The notes under the pieces: generated by a model
The model's input: the letters and a program-made list of their open reading frames with translations, nothing else
The model's database searches: none
Told to the model about the DNA's origin: nothing
Assembly: GCF_024713975.1 (NCBI RefSeq)
Contig: NC_091102.1
Location: forward strand, 11,227,001-11,291,000
Length of the DNA: 64,000 nt
Origin: Paralichthys olivaceus
Lineage: Eukaryota; Chordata; Actinopteri; Pleuronectiformes; Paralichthyidae
Direction of reading: 5' to 3'
Program-made: the position numbers and the translations under genes
Part shown: positions 41,201 through 51,800 of the stretch, piece by piece
Layout: every line of letters begins with the position of its first letter
Numbering within the stretch: the first letter of the stretch is position 1

Positions 41201-41396
41201 ACAGCAATTTAACGAGCTCCAAAAAGACTGAATATTTTTGTTTTTCATTCATTTTCTTACCTTGTCCGTCATGAATATTTGCAGCCAGAGGTTTGCCTCT
41301 GGATTTCTTCGCAGTTTTCCTCTCCTCATGGTGGTCCTGGGCCCAGACACTGGTCAGTGCAGTGACTAGCAGCACTGATGTAAAGGAGGGGAACAT
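26088..41396 (-). CDS. Collagen type XXVIII alpha chain (VWA-collagen-VWA-Kunitz)
   Basis: Secreted collagen of the COL28A family, in mammals a basement-membrane component of peripheral nerve. Thirty-four coding exons join in one frame to 1240 codons (human COL28A1 about 1125). Order: signal peptide exon 41261-41396 (MFPSFTSVLLVTALTSVWAQ), VWA 40376-40950, small exon 39817-39837, Cys cluster CPLAQRCACEKG in exon 39633-39692, further collagen exons down to 28973, connector 28856-28892, second VWA 28117-28674, linker exons 27668-27984 and 27331-27580, Kunitz 26088-26290. A leader exon ends at 41501. Fish have several col28 paralogs; the place next to BBS5/LRP2 rather than MIOS suggests a col28a2-type copy, but the paralog is not settled from sequence. 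A complete, apparently intact gene. Confidence 0.93.
26637..26935 (+). mobile_element. LINE ORF2 C-terminal relic in collagen intron
   Basis: Plus-strand frames give the usual end of a fish non-LTR retrotransposon ORF2: SSVLDCPLDST, a SIMDTSHP-like segment, CSFSSRLLHPQCK, and RSFNPSAVRLYNTIQNVK. It is antisense to the collagen gene and interrupted. It contains a short tandem array (26739-26777). Confidence 0.7.
26739..26777. repeat. 11-bp tandem, self-complementary repeat
   Basis: Three copies of CATGACAGTGT followed by CATG. The unit is almost its own reverse complement, so it can fold into alternate hairpins. It is a local expansion inside the LINE relic. Confidence 0.9.
27331..27984 (-). 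other. Low-complexity linker between VWA2 and Kunitz (two exons)
   Basis: Exon 27668-27984 contains about ten Asn-Gly pairs in a row of NGH, NGY and GNNG units (27788-27912). Exon 27331-27580 adds an acidic start (VVEEDDGEDLD) and a polyserine run of nine. The reading frame is open through both exons and splices in phase to VWA2 and Kunitz, so they are real coding exons. Confidence 0.85.
28117..28674 (-). other. Second VWA domain of collagen XXVIII
   Basis: Complete VWA domain in one exon with an intact metal-site motif: DSSES (after LVFVI), the threonine in GEGTYTGTAI, and the aspartate in VITDGQTD. Confidence 0.93.
32560..32620 (-). mobile_element. Probable LINE 3'-end fragment
   Basis: The minus strand reads GAAAATTTCCACTTTGGTGG then ATAATAAAGTTCTGAG, like the AATTTCC..GGATAATAAAGT ending of fish LINEs. 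Short and degenerate, lying in a collagen intron. Confidence 0.4.
32880..32942. repeat. Short inverted-repeat element
   Basis: CAGCCACAACATT and TAATACTGTGGCTG (reverse complement CAGCCACAGTATTA) bracket about 60 bp in a collagen intron. It resembles a widespread fish repeat beginning with GCCACAACATTAAAACCA. Family uncertain. Confidence 0.4.
33256..34962. other. Large collagen intron (1.7 kb), nothing recognised
   Basis: No domain, RNA gene or clear repeat seen on either strand. Confidence 0.4.
37741..38010 (-). mobile_element. LINE reverse transcriptase fragment in collagen intron
   Basis: The minus strand encodes SCGVPQGLILGPVFYF, the hallmark RT motif GVPQGSILGP of non-LTR elements (37960-37991). 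It is followed by a CTDDM segment at the place of the YADD catalytic box, then breaks. An old partial insertion in the same strand sense as the collagen gene. Confidence 0.75.
40376..40950 (-). other. First VWA domain of collagen XXVIII
   Basis: Single exon with an intact metal-site motif: DSSES after LSFLL, the threonine in GHGTYTTYAI, and the aspartate in LLTDGISHP. The exon border falls within the last helix. Confidence 0.93.
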
Positions 41397-41696
41397 CCTT
41401 GTCCCAGCTATGAAGAAAAATGGCAACAAGAATTTCAATCAATGTTACTGTCAACAAAAAGTAGTTATAGTAGTAATAAATCCTTAAAACACTGACTTAC
41501 TTTCAAGCCTCCTTTGGTAACACTGTATCTCAGTTTGAGTGCAGCCCAAAATGTAGATGTGACAAAGGCAGCAGGGACAGCAGAGGACCCGGGGTGCAGA
41601 GCGGGCTCCAGTCAGCTCATTGATTCTGCAGCAGCCGCAGTCGTTTCAGTCATTCTGTGGAGTGGAGAGTGAGCGACCCTGAGACGCTCATGCCTC

Positions 41697-41704
41697 CTTT
41701 ATAA
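41697..41704 (-). promoter_or_regulatory. TATA box of collagen XXVIII gene
   Basis: TTATAAAG on the minus strand, about 200 bases upstream of the donor (41500) of an untranslated leader exon. This implies transcription start near 41670. Inferred from spacing. Confidence 0.55.
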
Positions 41705-42129
41705 GACGGCACCTTCAGACCACATCCCATGGAGCCTTGCCAAGACTCCAGTTCTGCCCTCAGGGTAGGGGGGGTGGCCGCATGCAAGAGTGAAGCAACA
41801 TTGTGTGTTTGCTGAATTTAGTGTCTTGATCACTACAAGCACAATAAACTGCAGATACATAGGTATAGGTAGAAGGCCACTCACTGTTTTGATACTGCAG
41901 ATTTAAAGTTATCATGTAGTGTTATTAGACTTTGTATTTGATAATTATAGAACTTTAACAACTAGGTCCAACTACTTTGTAAAACAAATAGTAGGTAGAT
42001 ACATCAGAACATCTGCAACAACATTCTTAAATATGGTTAGATTAACTGTTGAGTTCTGTTTTTTTTTTGCAGTGTTGTAGTGCTGTGAGGGGAAAATCAG
42101 TTTTACTAATAATAATGTTAAAATAATTA

Positions 42130-42185
42130 TAATTAATTAACTTTATTTATATAGCACTTATCCAAACAGGTTAACAAAGTGCTCA
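42130..42185 (-). mobile_element. LINE 3'-tail relic (L2-like), reverse orientation
   Basis: The minus strand reads GCACTTTGTTAACCTGTTTG then GATAAGTGCTATATAAATAA and AGTTAATT, the same tail type as at 15285-15365. Confidence 0.5.
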
Positions 42186-43439
42186 CAAAATACATAAATC
42201 TGACTGGCTACTGGCTTGTATTGCAGTACTATAAAAGCCTTGAGGTCTCCTCAGATCACACACCATTACCTTTTAAACCTGGATAGTTCAGCTTCATGGC
42301 TGTTTGTTTTGATTGCAGGGAGTGATGAGGAAGAGCGGAATTGTTGGGATATAAATGTAGAGATTTAAGAGTAGAATACTTGCAGTCACAATTAACATTG
42401 TATAGAGGTTATGTTGCAAATAAAATAGTTTGTAAATTAGAAAAGCATGAATGTAAAATGCAATCAAATAACACTTGTTAATTACAACAAAAATGTTAAT
42501 GTTAAAAGAAGTTGTATAAAAAGAGGCATTAATGCCAGCATAAATACCACAGGTAGAGTTATTTAAAGTTTAGAGGCCCTAATGGCAAAGGCCTGAGCAC
42601 CTTTGCTCTACACCCTGGACTTTGGAATGATCAACAGCCCCACCCGAGAACAAAGGGTTAAAAGGTCCTGGATTTTAACAATACATTTCTAAGTTACTAA
42701 GCCATGATAAATTGAGACGGGATGCTAGAAATCAGATTCTGTTGTGTTTTACAGTGGATGGTAAAAGCATTAGGAAAAAACATTAACTGAGCAAGTCTCT
42801 TTTTTAAAATAAGAAACAGATTAAGGATATCTTTTGTTCTATCATTTCATGAAAAGGGGGGTTGCACTTAGAAGTGACATGCAAGATATCTTTCAGAAAA
42901 TAAATTGCTGTACGCTGTCGGTGGTTCACCTCGAAGACCCTCAGAGATGACCATCTGACCACGCACTCATAGTAGTGACCTCTCAGCATATTTCTCCTGG
43001 TGTGGTTTGAAGACACATGGGGTCTGGTCCTGTGCAGACATGGCTTAAGATTCATGAAGCATTCTGCCTGCTGTGCTCGAGGTGAAGAGGCTTTGTATTC
43101 CGAAGCTCCAGGCAAGAAGTAATTAGAGGTGACTCCCTGACACAAAGGAATGTTACGCTGAATGATCGCTTGGTAAAATTCAGCCCTTCACCTTTGTTTT
43201 ATGCCGAATGACAGCCGTTCACTGTGTGTATGTGCTGCAGCAAGATTTATAAGATATGGAAAATCACTGTAAAATCCAGTTGTCGTTCATGTTCTTACTA
43301 ACTGAATGCTTTTGTTCATGTTCCCCTTTGTGATTATCACTGCGAATGATTACAAGAGAAGAGATGTGTTCAATCTAACCTATCAGATTTCAGTAGCGAC
43401 AATAACTCCTTCTGCCAATCAACTGAATCATCTTGAAAA

Positions 43440-43713
43440 TATATAGAAAAATGGATTTTGAGATGAATAACTTTCCACATTTCCCCACGCGATGGCACGT
43501 GGATCACAGTGGACATTTAAGCTACAAACATGGTTTAAATGAAGCTTGAATTTGAATAGACACTTGGATGACACCACAGGAGTAGTATGGAGGCATTTTG
43601 TTTCACGTTTGAAGAAGTGTTCACCATTTACCTCAATTGTATTGGATTTGGCTACAATGCTGTTTACCCCTGAAACTCCAAAAGTTATTTTTTTGGGTGG
43701 ACTACCCCTTTAA
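43440..43713 (-). mobile_element. Fish MITE, copy B
   Basis: Ends GGGTGGACTACCCCTTTAA, the reverse of an AAAGGG(G)TAGT(C)CACCC terminus. The interior matches copy A at 9223-9475 in reverse complement (CACCATTTAC.TCAATTGT.TTGG, GTTTACCCCTGAAACTCCAA), with a deletion between the interior and the terminus. The left limit is approximate. Confidence 0.65.
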
Positions 43714-43997
43714 TGATTTCTGGAGGAGGGGTGAGATTAAATACGTTTGTACCTTTTCTCACTTCTTTTCGAATATGTGTTTGATTTTTCCCCCCTCATC
43801 ACTGTTTGTAAATAATATTTTTTTCAGTGAATTTTGTTTCACTTGTTTTTGTGATATCTCTTATTTACATGTATACCTAAGGGACTAACCCAGTGGACCC
43901 CAGAGGTAAGGTGTAGCTTTAGGGTGGCGGGTGCTGCCCTCCTGCGGTAAGGCCAGGTCATAACAACAATGAACACAGGCTCAGCAGTTCCTCTGAT

Positions 43998-44001
<4 letters not shown>

Positions 44002-44031
<30 letters not shown>
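44002..44031 (+). repeat. (TG)n microsatellite
   Basis: About fifteen TG units. Confidence 0.95.
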
Positions 44032-44032
<1 letters not shown>

Positions 44033-44571
44033 CTTCACCTTCAGCCATGAACGTCGGGCTCTGCGGACTCTTAACCCCGGAATTAACTCCCTAAAGACGG
44101 TCAGCACAAACGATGCAGCTCTTAATGCGAGAAAGTGAACACTGTTTTTGTGTGACTCAGTACAGAGTTTTTCTTATGTATCTGTGTTATTTCAATTTCA
44201 TAAATGTGCAATAGTAATACAACTTATTAAAGTTAATTATTCTATCCGTGCATTTTCAGTTGCATAAATGTACCTTTCTGTTATACTGTATATATTCTAT
44301 TTACAATTCACATATTATTTTATATTTTCTATATATCAGCTCTGCTCCCAGTCCACCACATGAACCTCATTTCTCTTTATCAACAAACTGAACTGTGAAA
44401 TAAATTTTTTTTAATTTCAACAATAATGTCTTATTGTAAAGCACATGGAGATATTGATCATTGTTCAGACTCCTGCAGAGTCTAACCAATATAAAATCAA
44501 ACCCACAGAAACTAAACAAATAGAAGTCTAAACAATATTTCGATTTTTCAGATCTAGCTGCTGCTGCCGGG

Positions 44572-45378
44572 CTGGTGCTTGAGGTGGCTCAGCATCTGGG
44601 TGAGTGGGTTGAAGAATGTAATGCTGCTCAGACGTCAGATGACTTTTAAACACTGTTTTACCATCCCTACTCGTGTTTCTTCAGGTGAAAACAGTCAGGA
44701 CCATTGCCATGGATGGTACTGAAAGTCTGGTCCATGGTCAGCAGGTTTTGGATCCCATCAGAATCCCAGTGGTTCCTGAGACCCTGGGCAGGATCATGAA
44801 TGTCATTGGAGAACCCATTGATGAGAGGGGTCCAATAGGCACCAAACAGTGAGTATTCTATTGAGAAGATCTTGATGCCTTTATTTTTTTCTTTCCTGTT
44901 TTTGTTGACAAGCTTTCCTTCACGCTTATCATGATGTTTGGTTATCATGCATGATGTGTTGCTTTGATTGGTGAATCTGTTCTGTTGTTTAGGATTACAA
45001 ATCCTTGCAGGACATCATTGCTATCCTGGGGATGAACTGTCTGAGGAGGACAAGCTGACCGTAGCCTGCGCTCACAAGATCCAGTGTTTCTTGTCACAGC
45101 CTTTCCAGGTCGCTGAGATGTTTACTGGTCACTTGGGCAACCTAGTGTCTTAAGGAAACAATCAAAGGCTTCAAGAGCATTCTAGGGGGTAGAGTGCTGC
45201 GCTAACACATTTCTAAATAAGATCAAATTAAGGACATTTGATGGTAATGACTTCTTTATTTCTGGGTGAATATGATGCCCTGCCGGAGCAAGCGTTCTAC
45301 ATGGTGGGTCCAATTGAAGAAGTTGTCCAAAAGGCTGAGAGACTGGCAGAGGAGCCATTTGTACAGTATAATTTCTAA
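44572..45378 (+). pseudogene. atp5f1b: ATP5F1B (ATP synthase F1 beta) unprocessed partial pseudogene
   Basis: Four exon remnants with intron-like gaps: 44572-44599 (LVLEVAQHLG), 44684-44848 (ending [23 protein letters not shown]), 44993-45188 ([13 protein letters not shown], then [17 protein letters not shown] in a shifted frame) and 45265-45378 ([27 protein letters not shown]). Donors GTGAGT at 44600 and 44849 and acceptors TTCAG and TTTAG are still visible, so this is a duplicate of genomic DNA and not a retrocopy. The catalytic centre (Walker A region, roughly 260 residues) is absent between exons 2 and 3. Frameshifts occur at GAAAACAGTC (two bases short) and at CTGGGGATGAACTG, and the last acceptor is lost. 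An AATAAA at 45498-45503 may be its old poly(A) signal. Confidence 0.88.
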
Positions 45379-45575
45379 TAGAGGAACTAATGAGTCATGT
45401 GACATATTTTGTGAGGATGACATAAAACAAAATGTGATATTAACTTTTGTCATGGTCTTTCATTGTCAGCAGTCAGTGAGCAAACATTCTCGGTGAAAAT
45501 AAACATTAGGTTTTAATTTTTGTTAAAACCATGTCTCATTGGTAAGAAGACGAAACACCTACATCATAGTAAAAT

Positions 45576-47933
45576 TTATCCTATCATGTGGCGAAGTTTC
45601 TTATTCAGTTCCCTCTCCTGTGTGAGGAGGCTGGCGCTGTGTTCTCTGAAGGCATCGAAATCCTGCAAAATAATTGGAAAAGAAAACATGTTGGGTTTGT
45701 CCTCATTTCTTTATGGGCAATCACTTTTTAATGCTGCAGATTTCAAACCTTTTGAAGCCTCCGATACTTTGTCGCAGCGTCATTGAGAGCACACTGGAGC
45801 GACTTGACTTTGATGTCTGAGTTAACAACCTCTGCGTCCTGTTCAAACCTGAGTCAAGGTCAAAGACGGATGGAGACATTACTTGTTATAATAGGCAGTG
45901 CAGTAAAAAAAATGTTGATAAAAACTTTACCTGTCTTCTGCTTCAGCCCGAGATTTCTTCTCCTTTTTCCATTTTATCTCCAGTTGCTGAATTTCCTCTT
46001 GTTTCTCCTGAATTTAAGACCAAGGTGTGTTTACATGGAGAAAATGAATCATTCTCAATTTTTAGTGGAGTGAACAAATACTACATATATCACCTGTATC
46101 ACTCGTCCTCTCTCTATGGACAGAGACAACAGTTTTTCCTTCTCTTTGGTAAGACCTGTGATGCTTTTCTTCATGTTGATCTCCTTCGCAGCATCCTTTT
46201 CTTCAGCTCTTTGTAGCTTGAGCTTCAGCTCTGAATGTAGACAGAAGACGACATCTTAATAAAAACTTGTATTTTGTAGCACTTGAGAGAATGATGAAAC
46301 AATGACTACCGACCGTTGCACATTTCTACAGCTTCTCTTTGCTGTTGCTCAGTGTTGTGCAGTTGATCCAGCAGCGATGCTTCTTTGGCTTTATGTTGGG
46401 TTTCTTCTTCCAGGAGTTTTGACTGACTTTCAGCTAAATTCTTCCTGAAACAGAAATGCAAAATATCCAGCATAAAGAAATGGCTTTATGGCTGCAACTT
46501 AATATTTATATTGGTTATTCTTCAAATTCAGTTTTTACAATTCTACAATGATACATCAGTCTGATTGCTTTTGAAGCTTTAACCAGTGAATGGCAGTTAA
46601 GTTACCTTTACAAATAGATTTATCCACGAAATGTTTCATTGTTATTAGTATATAAGTGTTTTTAATAAAACGTACCGATATTCCTTTTCTTTATTTGTGT
46701 AATTCTCTGTTAGCAGTTTCATTTCTTGCATCAGTTTTTGTAACAACACTTCTTTATCTTGTAATTTTTGGGAGAAAAGCGTATCATTTTCTGACTGCAG
46801 CAGTTTGTTTTCCCTCTTCAACTGTGCATTCTGACTTTTGTACTCATTCATAAAGACAATAATTGCTTGATTGTTGGCAGCTAAATCCATAAACCTCCTC
46901 TCTATTAACGCTGCTTTCTTTCTTTCACTGTCCAGCTCTTTCTGGCAGTCTGTTACTCCGTCCTCTAGATCTGAGTTGATTTTCTGCAGGGCTTGGCATC
47001 GAAGTGTCAGCTCATCTGCTCTCTGCTTCTGGATGCAGATCAGACTTGACTGTTCATCTATCCTGGACCGCAGCATTTCTGTCTCGGTCACATCCTCTGT
47101 GGAAAGACTCAGAAATTTGTCCAGTGACCTCTGAATACTGTCCATATGCTGGTGAGAGAGGAAAATGCCTGATGTTAAAACAGGATGGACAGACATTATC
47201 AATATGACTACTACTATTACCACTGCTAATATTAATAGGCTGGCACATTTGGCAGCTTGATAGTAAAGTTATGCTGTGTTTGAGCTTTTAAAACAGATCC
47301 TGATGAGAAATATGAACAGAGTAAATCTTTTTACACTTAAAAAAATAAAACTTGTAAGACCCTGCCATGATTAACTTAACCTGCATAAGGGCATACTCAG
47401 AATAAGCAATGATAAAATTAAGATGTAAATATTTCAACCCGTAATGGCTTTCTATAGACATGTCTTCAGCTTAATCGCATTGTAATGTCCTATTTGAGTT
47501 TTCAGAACATTTAGTGACATCGAGATGTTTGGCAGTTACGAACTGCTCGACTTCATAATCAGACTATGCTCTGCAACATGACAACAAGAATATACATTGA
47601 GTACTCTATGCAACTTGTGTAAAACATCATAGTCAATAGTTTGAGTTTTGTTGTCCATGTAAACACACGCACTGTTTTTAAAATGAAGTAAAAAAAAAAC
47701 ATGCATACAAATATTCACAATAGACATTCAGACTGTGTGCATGTAGTGGATGTCAGTGGTGAATGACCAGCAACTAAGTCTCTGAGGTTCACGCAGCCAT
47801 GTAAACACAAAAGTCAAGTAAAGTAACGTTTCTCTGCAGACTCATTAGCAAACAGTGATTTATGAGTGTTGATTCCTTCACATACCTCAGAAGACGTCAC
47901 GACGATTTCAGTAGTGCTCTGTGGGGTTGCCAT
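45576..47933 (-). CDS. ccdc89: CCDC89, coiled-coil domain protein 89
   Basis: Coiled-coil protein (Boc-interacting protein, BOIP) enriched in testis and ciliated tissue in mammals. Seven exons: 47886-47933, 46676-47148, 46314-46444, 46094-46230, 45931-46007, 45749-45848, 45576-45662 (350 aa; human 374). Diagnostic matches include MLRSRIDEQSSLICIQKQRA, RRFMDLAANNQAIIVFMNEY, ENDTLFSQKLQDKE, LLSLSIERGRVIQ and the C-terminus HSASLLTQERELNKKLRHMI. Heptad-like coiled coil throughout. The exon 3 donor is GTCGGT, weak but GT. To my knowledge the mammalian gene has a single coding exon, so the seven-exon form here is notable. The start ATG lies inside an X-box-like palindrome. Confidence 0.9.
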
Positions 47934-47939
47934 GGTGAC
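47926..47939 (-). promoter_or_regulatory. X-box overlapping the CCDC89 start codon
   Basis: The minus strand reads GTCACCATGGCAAC, a full match to the RFX X-box consensus. The ATG of the motif is the CCDC89 start codon. Confidence 0.6.
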
Positions 47940-48029
47940 TCAATTGTCCGTTTTACGTATCGTTTTCTCCCTTTTTTTTTTAAAGTTTACGAATTTACGC
48001 AAGAAACATCTGAAAGTTTCAGTTGCTCG

Positions 48030-48044
48030 GTCGCTTATGGCAAC
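48030..48044 (+). promoter_or_regulatory. Second X-box-like site upstream of CCDC89
   Basis: GTCGCTTATGGCAAC has both half-sites with a slightly longer spacer, about 100 bases upstream of the CCDC89 start. Confidence 0.45.
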
Positions 48045-48090
48045 CGTCACAGAGCTCCGATGAGCAACGACAGAGGCGGTGCGCGGCCGC

Positions 48091-48117
48091 AAGATGGCGA
48101 TGTTCACTGACGTGAAG
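48091..48117 (+). promoter_or_regulatory. YY1-like start motif and possible first exon on plus strand
   Basis: AAGATGGCG at 48091-48099 is YY1-like and typical of CpG-rich start sites. The ATG at 48094 opens MAMFTDVK and ends exactly at a GTACGC donor (48118). A matching acceptor TTTTCCTCAG ends at 48554. Joined, the reading frame would be MAMFTDVKWQQL then stop. This may be an untranslated leader exon of LRP2 carrying a small upstream frame, or a separate transcript divergent from CCDC89. Confidence 0.35.
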
Positions 48118-48578
48118 GTACGCACCATAGTGTCAAAACACCAGTAGTCTTCTAAGTCTGTGTTAAACCCCTTCTCCATGTTGTGTTACTTGATGTTTAC
48201 GTGTGGCTGTTTTATTGTGGTTTTGTTGGTCGATTTTAAATCGTTTCGGAAATGTCTGCCATGTTTGTTTGGGGCACGATGTCCCCACGCTCCCTAAAGT
48301 AAATACATGGATGTTTAAAACCCCAACGCTTCGTTTTAATGTGTAAAAATACTCCTAAACAAACTTTCTTGTTGTGCGTGTAGATAAAATCCAGCTTGGG
48401 TGAAGTGAGTATAAATATATGGAACAACAAGGCTACTTCTAATCAGGCTCGAACCAGAGAGGGATTAAGTGACACATCCAGGCCTGCAGGAAACCATAGT
48501 CTATTATTTCTACTGGTTTTTATAATCTCATACTCCCACGATTGTTTTCCTCAGTGGCAGCAACTTTAAGTCCCAAGT

Positions 48579-48749
48579 ATGGAGCAAACAAACGGAGCCC
48601 ACGTCGCCCAACAACAATCCCCGGCGCTCTGGGACAAGTCGAGCCCGCATGGTGTTATGCAGATTCCAGGGCCAGAGGGATTTATCCGGAGGGCCGGGGC
48701 TGGGGCTGGGGGAGCGGCTCTCCTGGCCTTTGTGCACGCCCCCTTTTAA
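48579..48749 (+). other. Possible upstream open reading frame in the LRP2 leader
   Basis: ATG at 48579 opens 56 codons ending TAA 48747-48749, upstream of the LRP2 ATG at 48860 in a GC-rich leader. The peptide is Ala/Gly/Pro-rich with no recognised domain. It could act as a translational brake or be chance. Confidence 0.3.
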
Positions 48750-48859
48750 TCAACGAGCGGGGCCGAGAGAGACAGACAAGAGGAAGGCAGCAGCATCCCA
48801 GGCTCAGTCCCCCCCACAGCTCCTCCATCTGCACCGCGGAGCTGGACGGACCGGCCAGA

Positions 48860-51800
48860 ATGTGGAGAGCACCGCTACTCAAACTCCTCCTCGTCTTCTT
48901 CGTGTGCTGTGTTCTCTGGTGCCACTCTGAGGGTAAGTGGTGTGATTCATTTATTTGTATCTTTTATTTCCCATTCTTTATTTCATCCTCACTCACTGAC
49001 ACCTTAAAGATTCACTGAGGCAAAGGCAGAGTTGTTGAGCTACTAGTGACCCCCCCTCCCCAATTGCACTTCAATGCTCAATCAAAACTAACCTCAGATA
49101 AAGTTTTTTTTCTTGGCTGAATTGAATACAAAGGTGTCCAACCTGTGATTGCAGTTTATTGTTGATGAGAATTCAGATGCTAAAATGAAGTGAACTCATG
49201 AAAACAACCCTGCTGATGATTAAGAAAGCCGCTGTTTTACTCGAGCTACGTGATATCTTCCACTCATGTTAATGTGGCCTTTAGATAAAGTAAATCTGGC
49301 TGTAGAGCTAAACGTTTTACCACATAGTATTGCTTTAAAGGTTAGGCACAAAGCCTTCCCTCAGACAGATTGGAAGTTCTCTTGAGGAACTTTTGCCTGA
49401 GCTTTACTGTTGCTAGGTAACAGAAAAGAGCATGTGACTTACAGACAATCTGTGAGGACTGAGGGCTACTGGTACAAATCTCATTCAGCGGGGCAGATTT
49501 TTCACGCCCGCAAAAACACAGATTCAAACTCGATCGCGGCTGGACGAAGAACTTTATTGTCCTAATGTGAGACGGTCAAACGAAATGCTCAGATGCTGCT
49601 CTTTTATACATGACAGCCTTGTGTTTGTCTCCTGTGTTTGTCGCCCCGGCTGGATCCTACTTCTCAAATTGTAATCTGCTTTCTTTTTGCTCAACCCTCA
49701 GTACGTAAGCTCCTTAGTGTGAATCAAGCAACTAATTACACTGCAGGTGCTGCAGAATGGAACCATTTCTACCTAAGGAGCAGTTTAAAGTTGAGAGAAA
49801 GAACTGTAGAGAGAGAAAGGCCCCAGCTACTGCTTTCTTATTGATTTATTATGAAACATCCTATTTCCTCAATAGCTGACAGAAGCAGAAAAACGGAAAA
49901 AAAAGTCTAACTCTACATGCCAAAGAGACAATATGCCTGAGACTGTGGCATCTGAAAAAATATTATTGGCATTTCCTTTGAGTCGCAGCAGTCTTAGTGC
50001 TCACAGCTGAAATTTGATGTTGACATCTGAAACAAACAAAATGATGTCTTGACTAAAAACCACAGAATCTTCAGTAGTTATCAGTATCTTCATAAGAACA
50101 TATTTTTTGAGATTAACAGACAAAAATACAGGCTGGAATCTTGTGGGTTGTGATGAGGTTCCCATTTATCTTTCATCTGAAGGTATAAAAACAATGGCAC
50201 GTTAATGAGGACAGTAAACACCACAGTAGAATACATATCAGGTGCTCCCTGAAGGTTTCCAGTGAAGTGTAAATCAAATTGGGAGAATACTGTAAAGATA
50301 ACAAATGTTTATTTGTGTAGTTTAACTTTGAGGGGACAACGTTCTTCATCTAATCACTGCTTGATCCTCCACCAAAATCCTTAAATTTGATAATTTCTTC
50401 ACAACTTTCATCCTGATACATTATCCAGGCCTCAGCCTGGAAACTGCTGAAGATTGCTGACACTGGCACTAATAGCTGATGTGACAGTCTGGGGCGATTT
50501 CACGGTGGTAGTTTTGTTAACTACCCTCTGCAAATTTTGCTGTTCCACACATATTTTGTCAGTAAATTGAGTTGTTTTCTTCATTAATGATTGGCCGCTG
50601 ACATCCTCATAACCCGTTAAGTTCACAACAACAACCTCATTTATGTTACACATTAAGTTGTTACTCCATGAGAGGACTATGAAACAGTATAATGAAAACA
50701 GACATGTTTACTAATGTTATTTCAGTCTGATTGGTTTGGGTCATGTGCGCAGCTTGTCCGTCTTGATTTAATCAAACATATTTTCGGTTTTAGTCTCTTA
50801 TGACGTTGCTAAAAAATCCTTGCGTTCAAACTTCTAAAGGCATACAAACTTGCCAGCATGTGCACCTTAAAGCTCATGCATGCCGGCTTCTTTCCTTTTC
50901 CGGCTTCTAAATCCTTGTGCAACAGTAACACAGCGTTAGAAACAGGAATGCAGTTGGCACAAATAGAGAGCAAATCCTTTCTTTTTCTGCAGCTCCCTCA
51001 GTCTAGGTAACAGACACTGAGGATGGAGTGCAGCCCCCAACTCACAGCTGGTGATCTGTGACTCACTGTACTGAGTGAAAATAAGTTGTCCAGTGGTTGT
51101 GTCATTGCATCATAACAACTTAATTCTATGATTCATTTTACACAAAACTCATGTTGAGTTTTCCTCAGTAGTAACCAGACTAAAGCTTTATCCCTCACTC
51201 CATCTATTTCTTCCTTTTGCTCCCATGCCACTGCCAAAGCCCCGTCGGTTTTTCACTGTTTTGTGCATTTCAGTTTGAGCCAAAGTCACTTGTTTGGCAA
51301 TCGACTGCATTCTGCTGCATTGATTTCCATATGAAATAGGCAGCAGCACTTCGCTCTGACAGCATGGACGGGTCCAGTGTCAAATGCTGCCAGCAGCCGT
51401 TTTCACAACTTTTCTCCACGCACACACATTCAGCGAGTGAAGAAGGCTGCGCCAAAACAAGACGATGTCGGTGAAAGCTTGACGACATCTTTCATTCATT
51501 CCACGTGATGAGAAAGAGATTCAGAGTTTCAGTGGCAGTGCCCAGGTTTGCTTAATGGGTGGCCTTGAGCTCATGTTTCATTTTTGTTTCATCTTATCGC
51601 AGGAAGTGAGCCCTACTGTACTCTGCCTCCTCCTGCCCATCTCCAAAGTGACATTTTTATGGAGACACTTCCAGTTATGAGTTCGCAGCCCTGCTTGCAC
51701 CTCTTTTGTGCCATTGTAATTTCACAGTGGGGTTTAAGGCGTTTGGGGGGTTTCATTCTAATGAAAATTCCTCTACTGCTCTTCTTTGTTGGGCAATAGT

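Larger units (their letters stand above)
41705..44571. other. Intergenic region, collagen XXVIII to ATP5F1B relic
   Basis: Contains an L2-like tail in reverse orientation (42130-42185), a MITE (about 43440-43713) and a GT microsatellite. A 113-codon minus-strand frame at 42804-43145 has no recognisable domain. No functional gene seen. Confidence 0.5.

Noticed and set aside
42804-43145. 113-codon minus-strand frame between collagen XXVIII and the ATP5F1B relic
   Set aside because: No recognisable domain or partner exons. Repeats lie on both sides.
48542-49018. 158-codon plus-strand frame covering the LRP2 leader and first exon
   Set aside because: Reads through the LRP2 start region in another frame and past the exon 1 donor. 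GC-rich chance frame.
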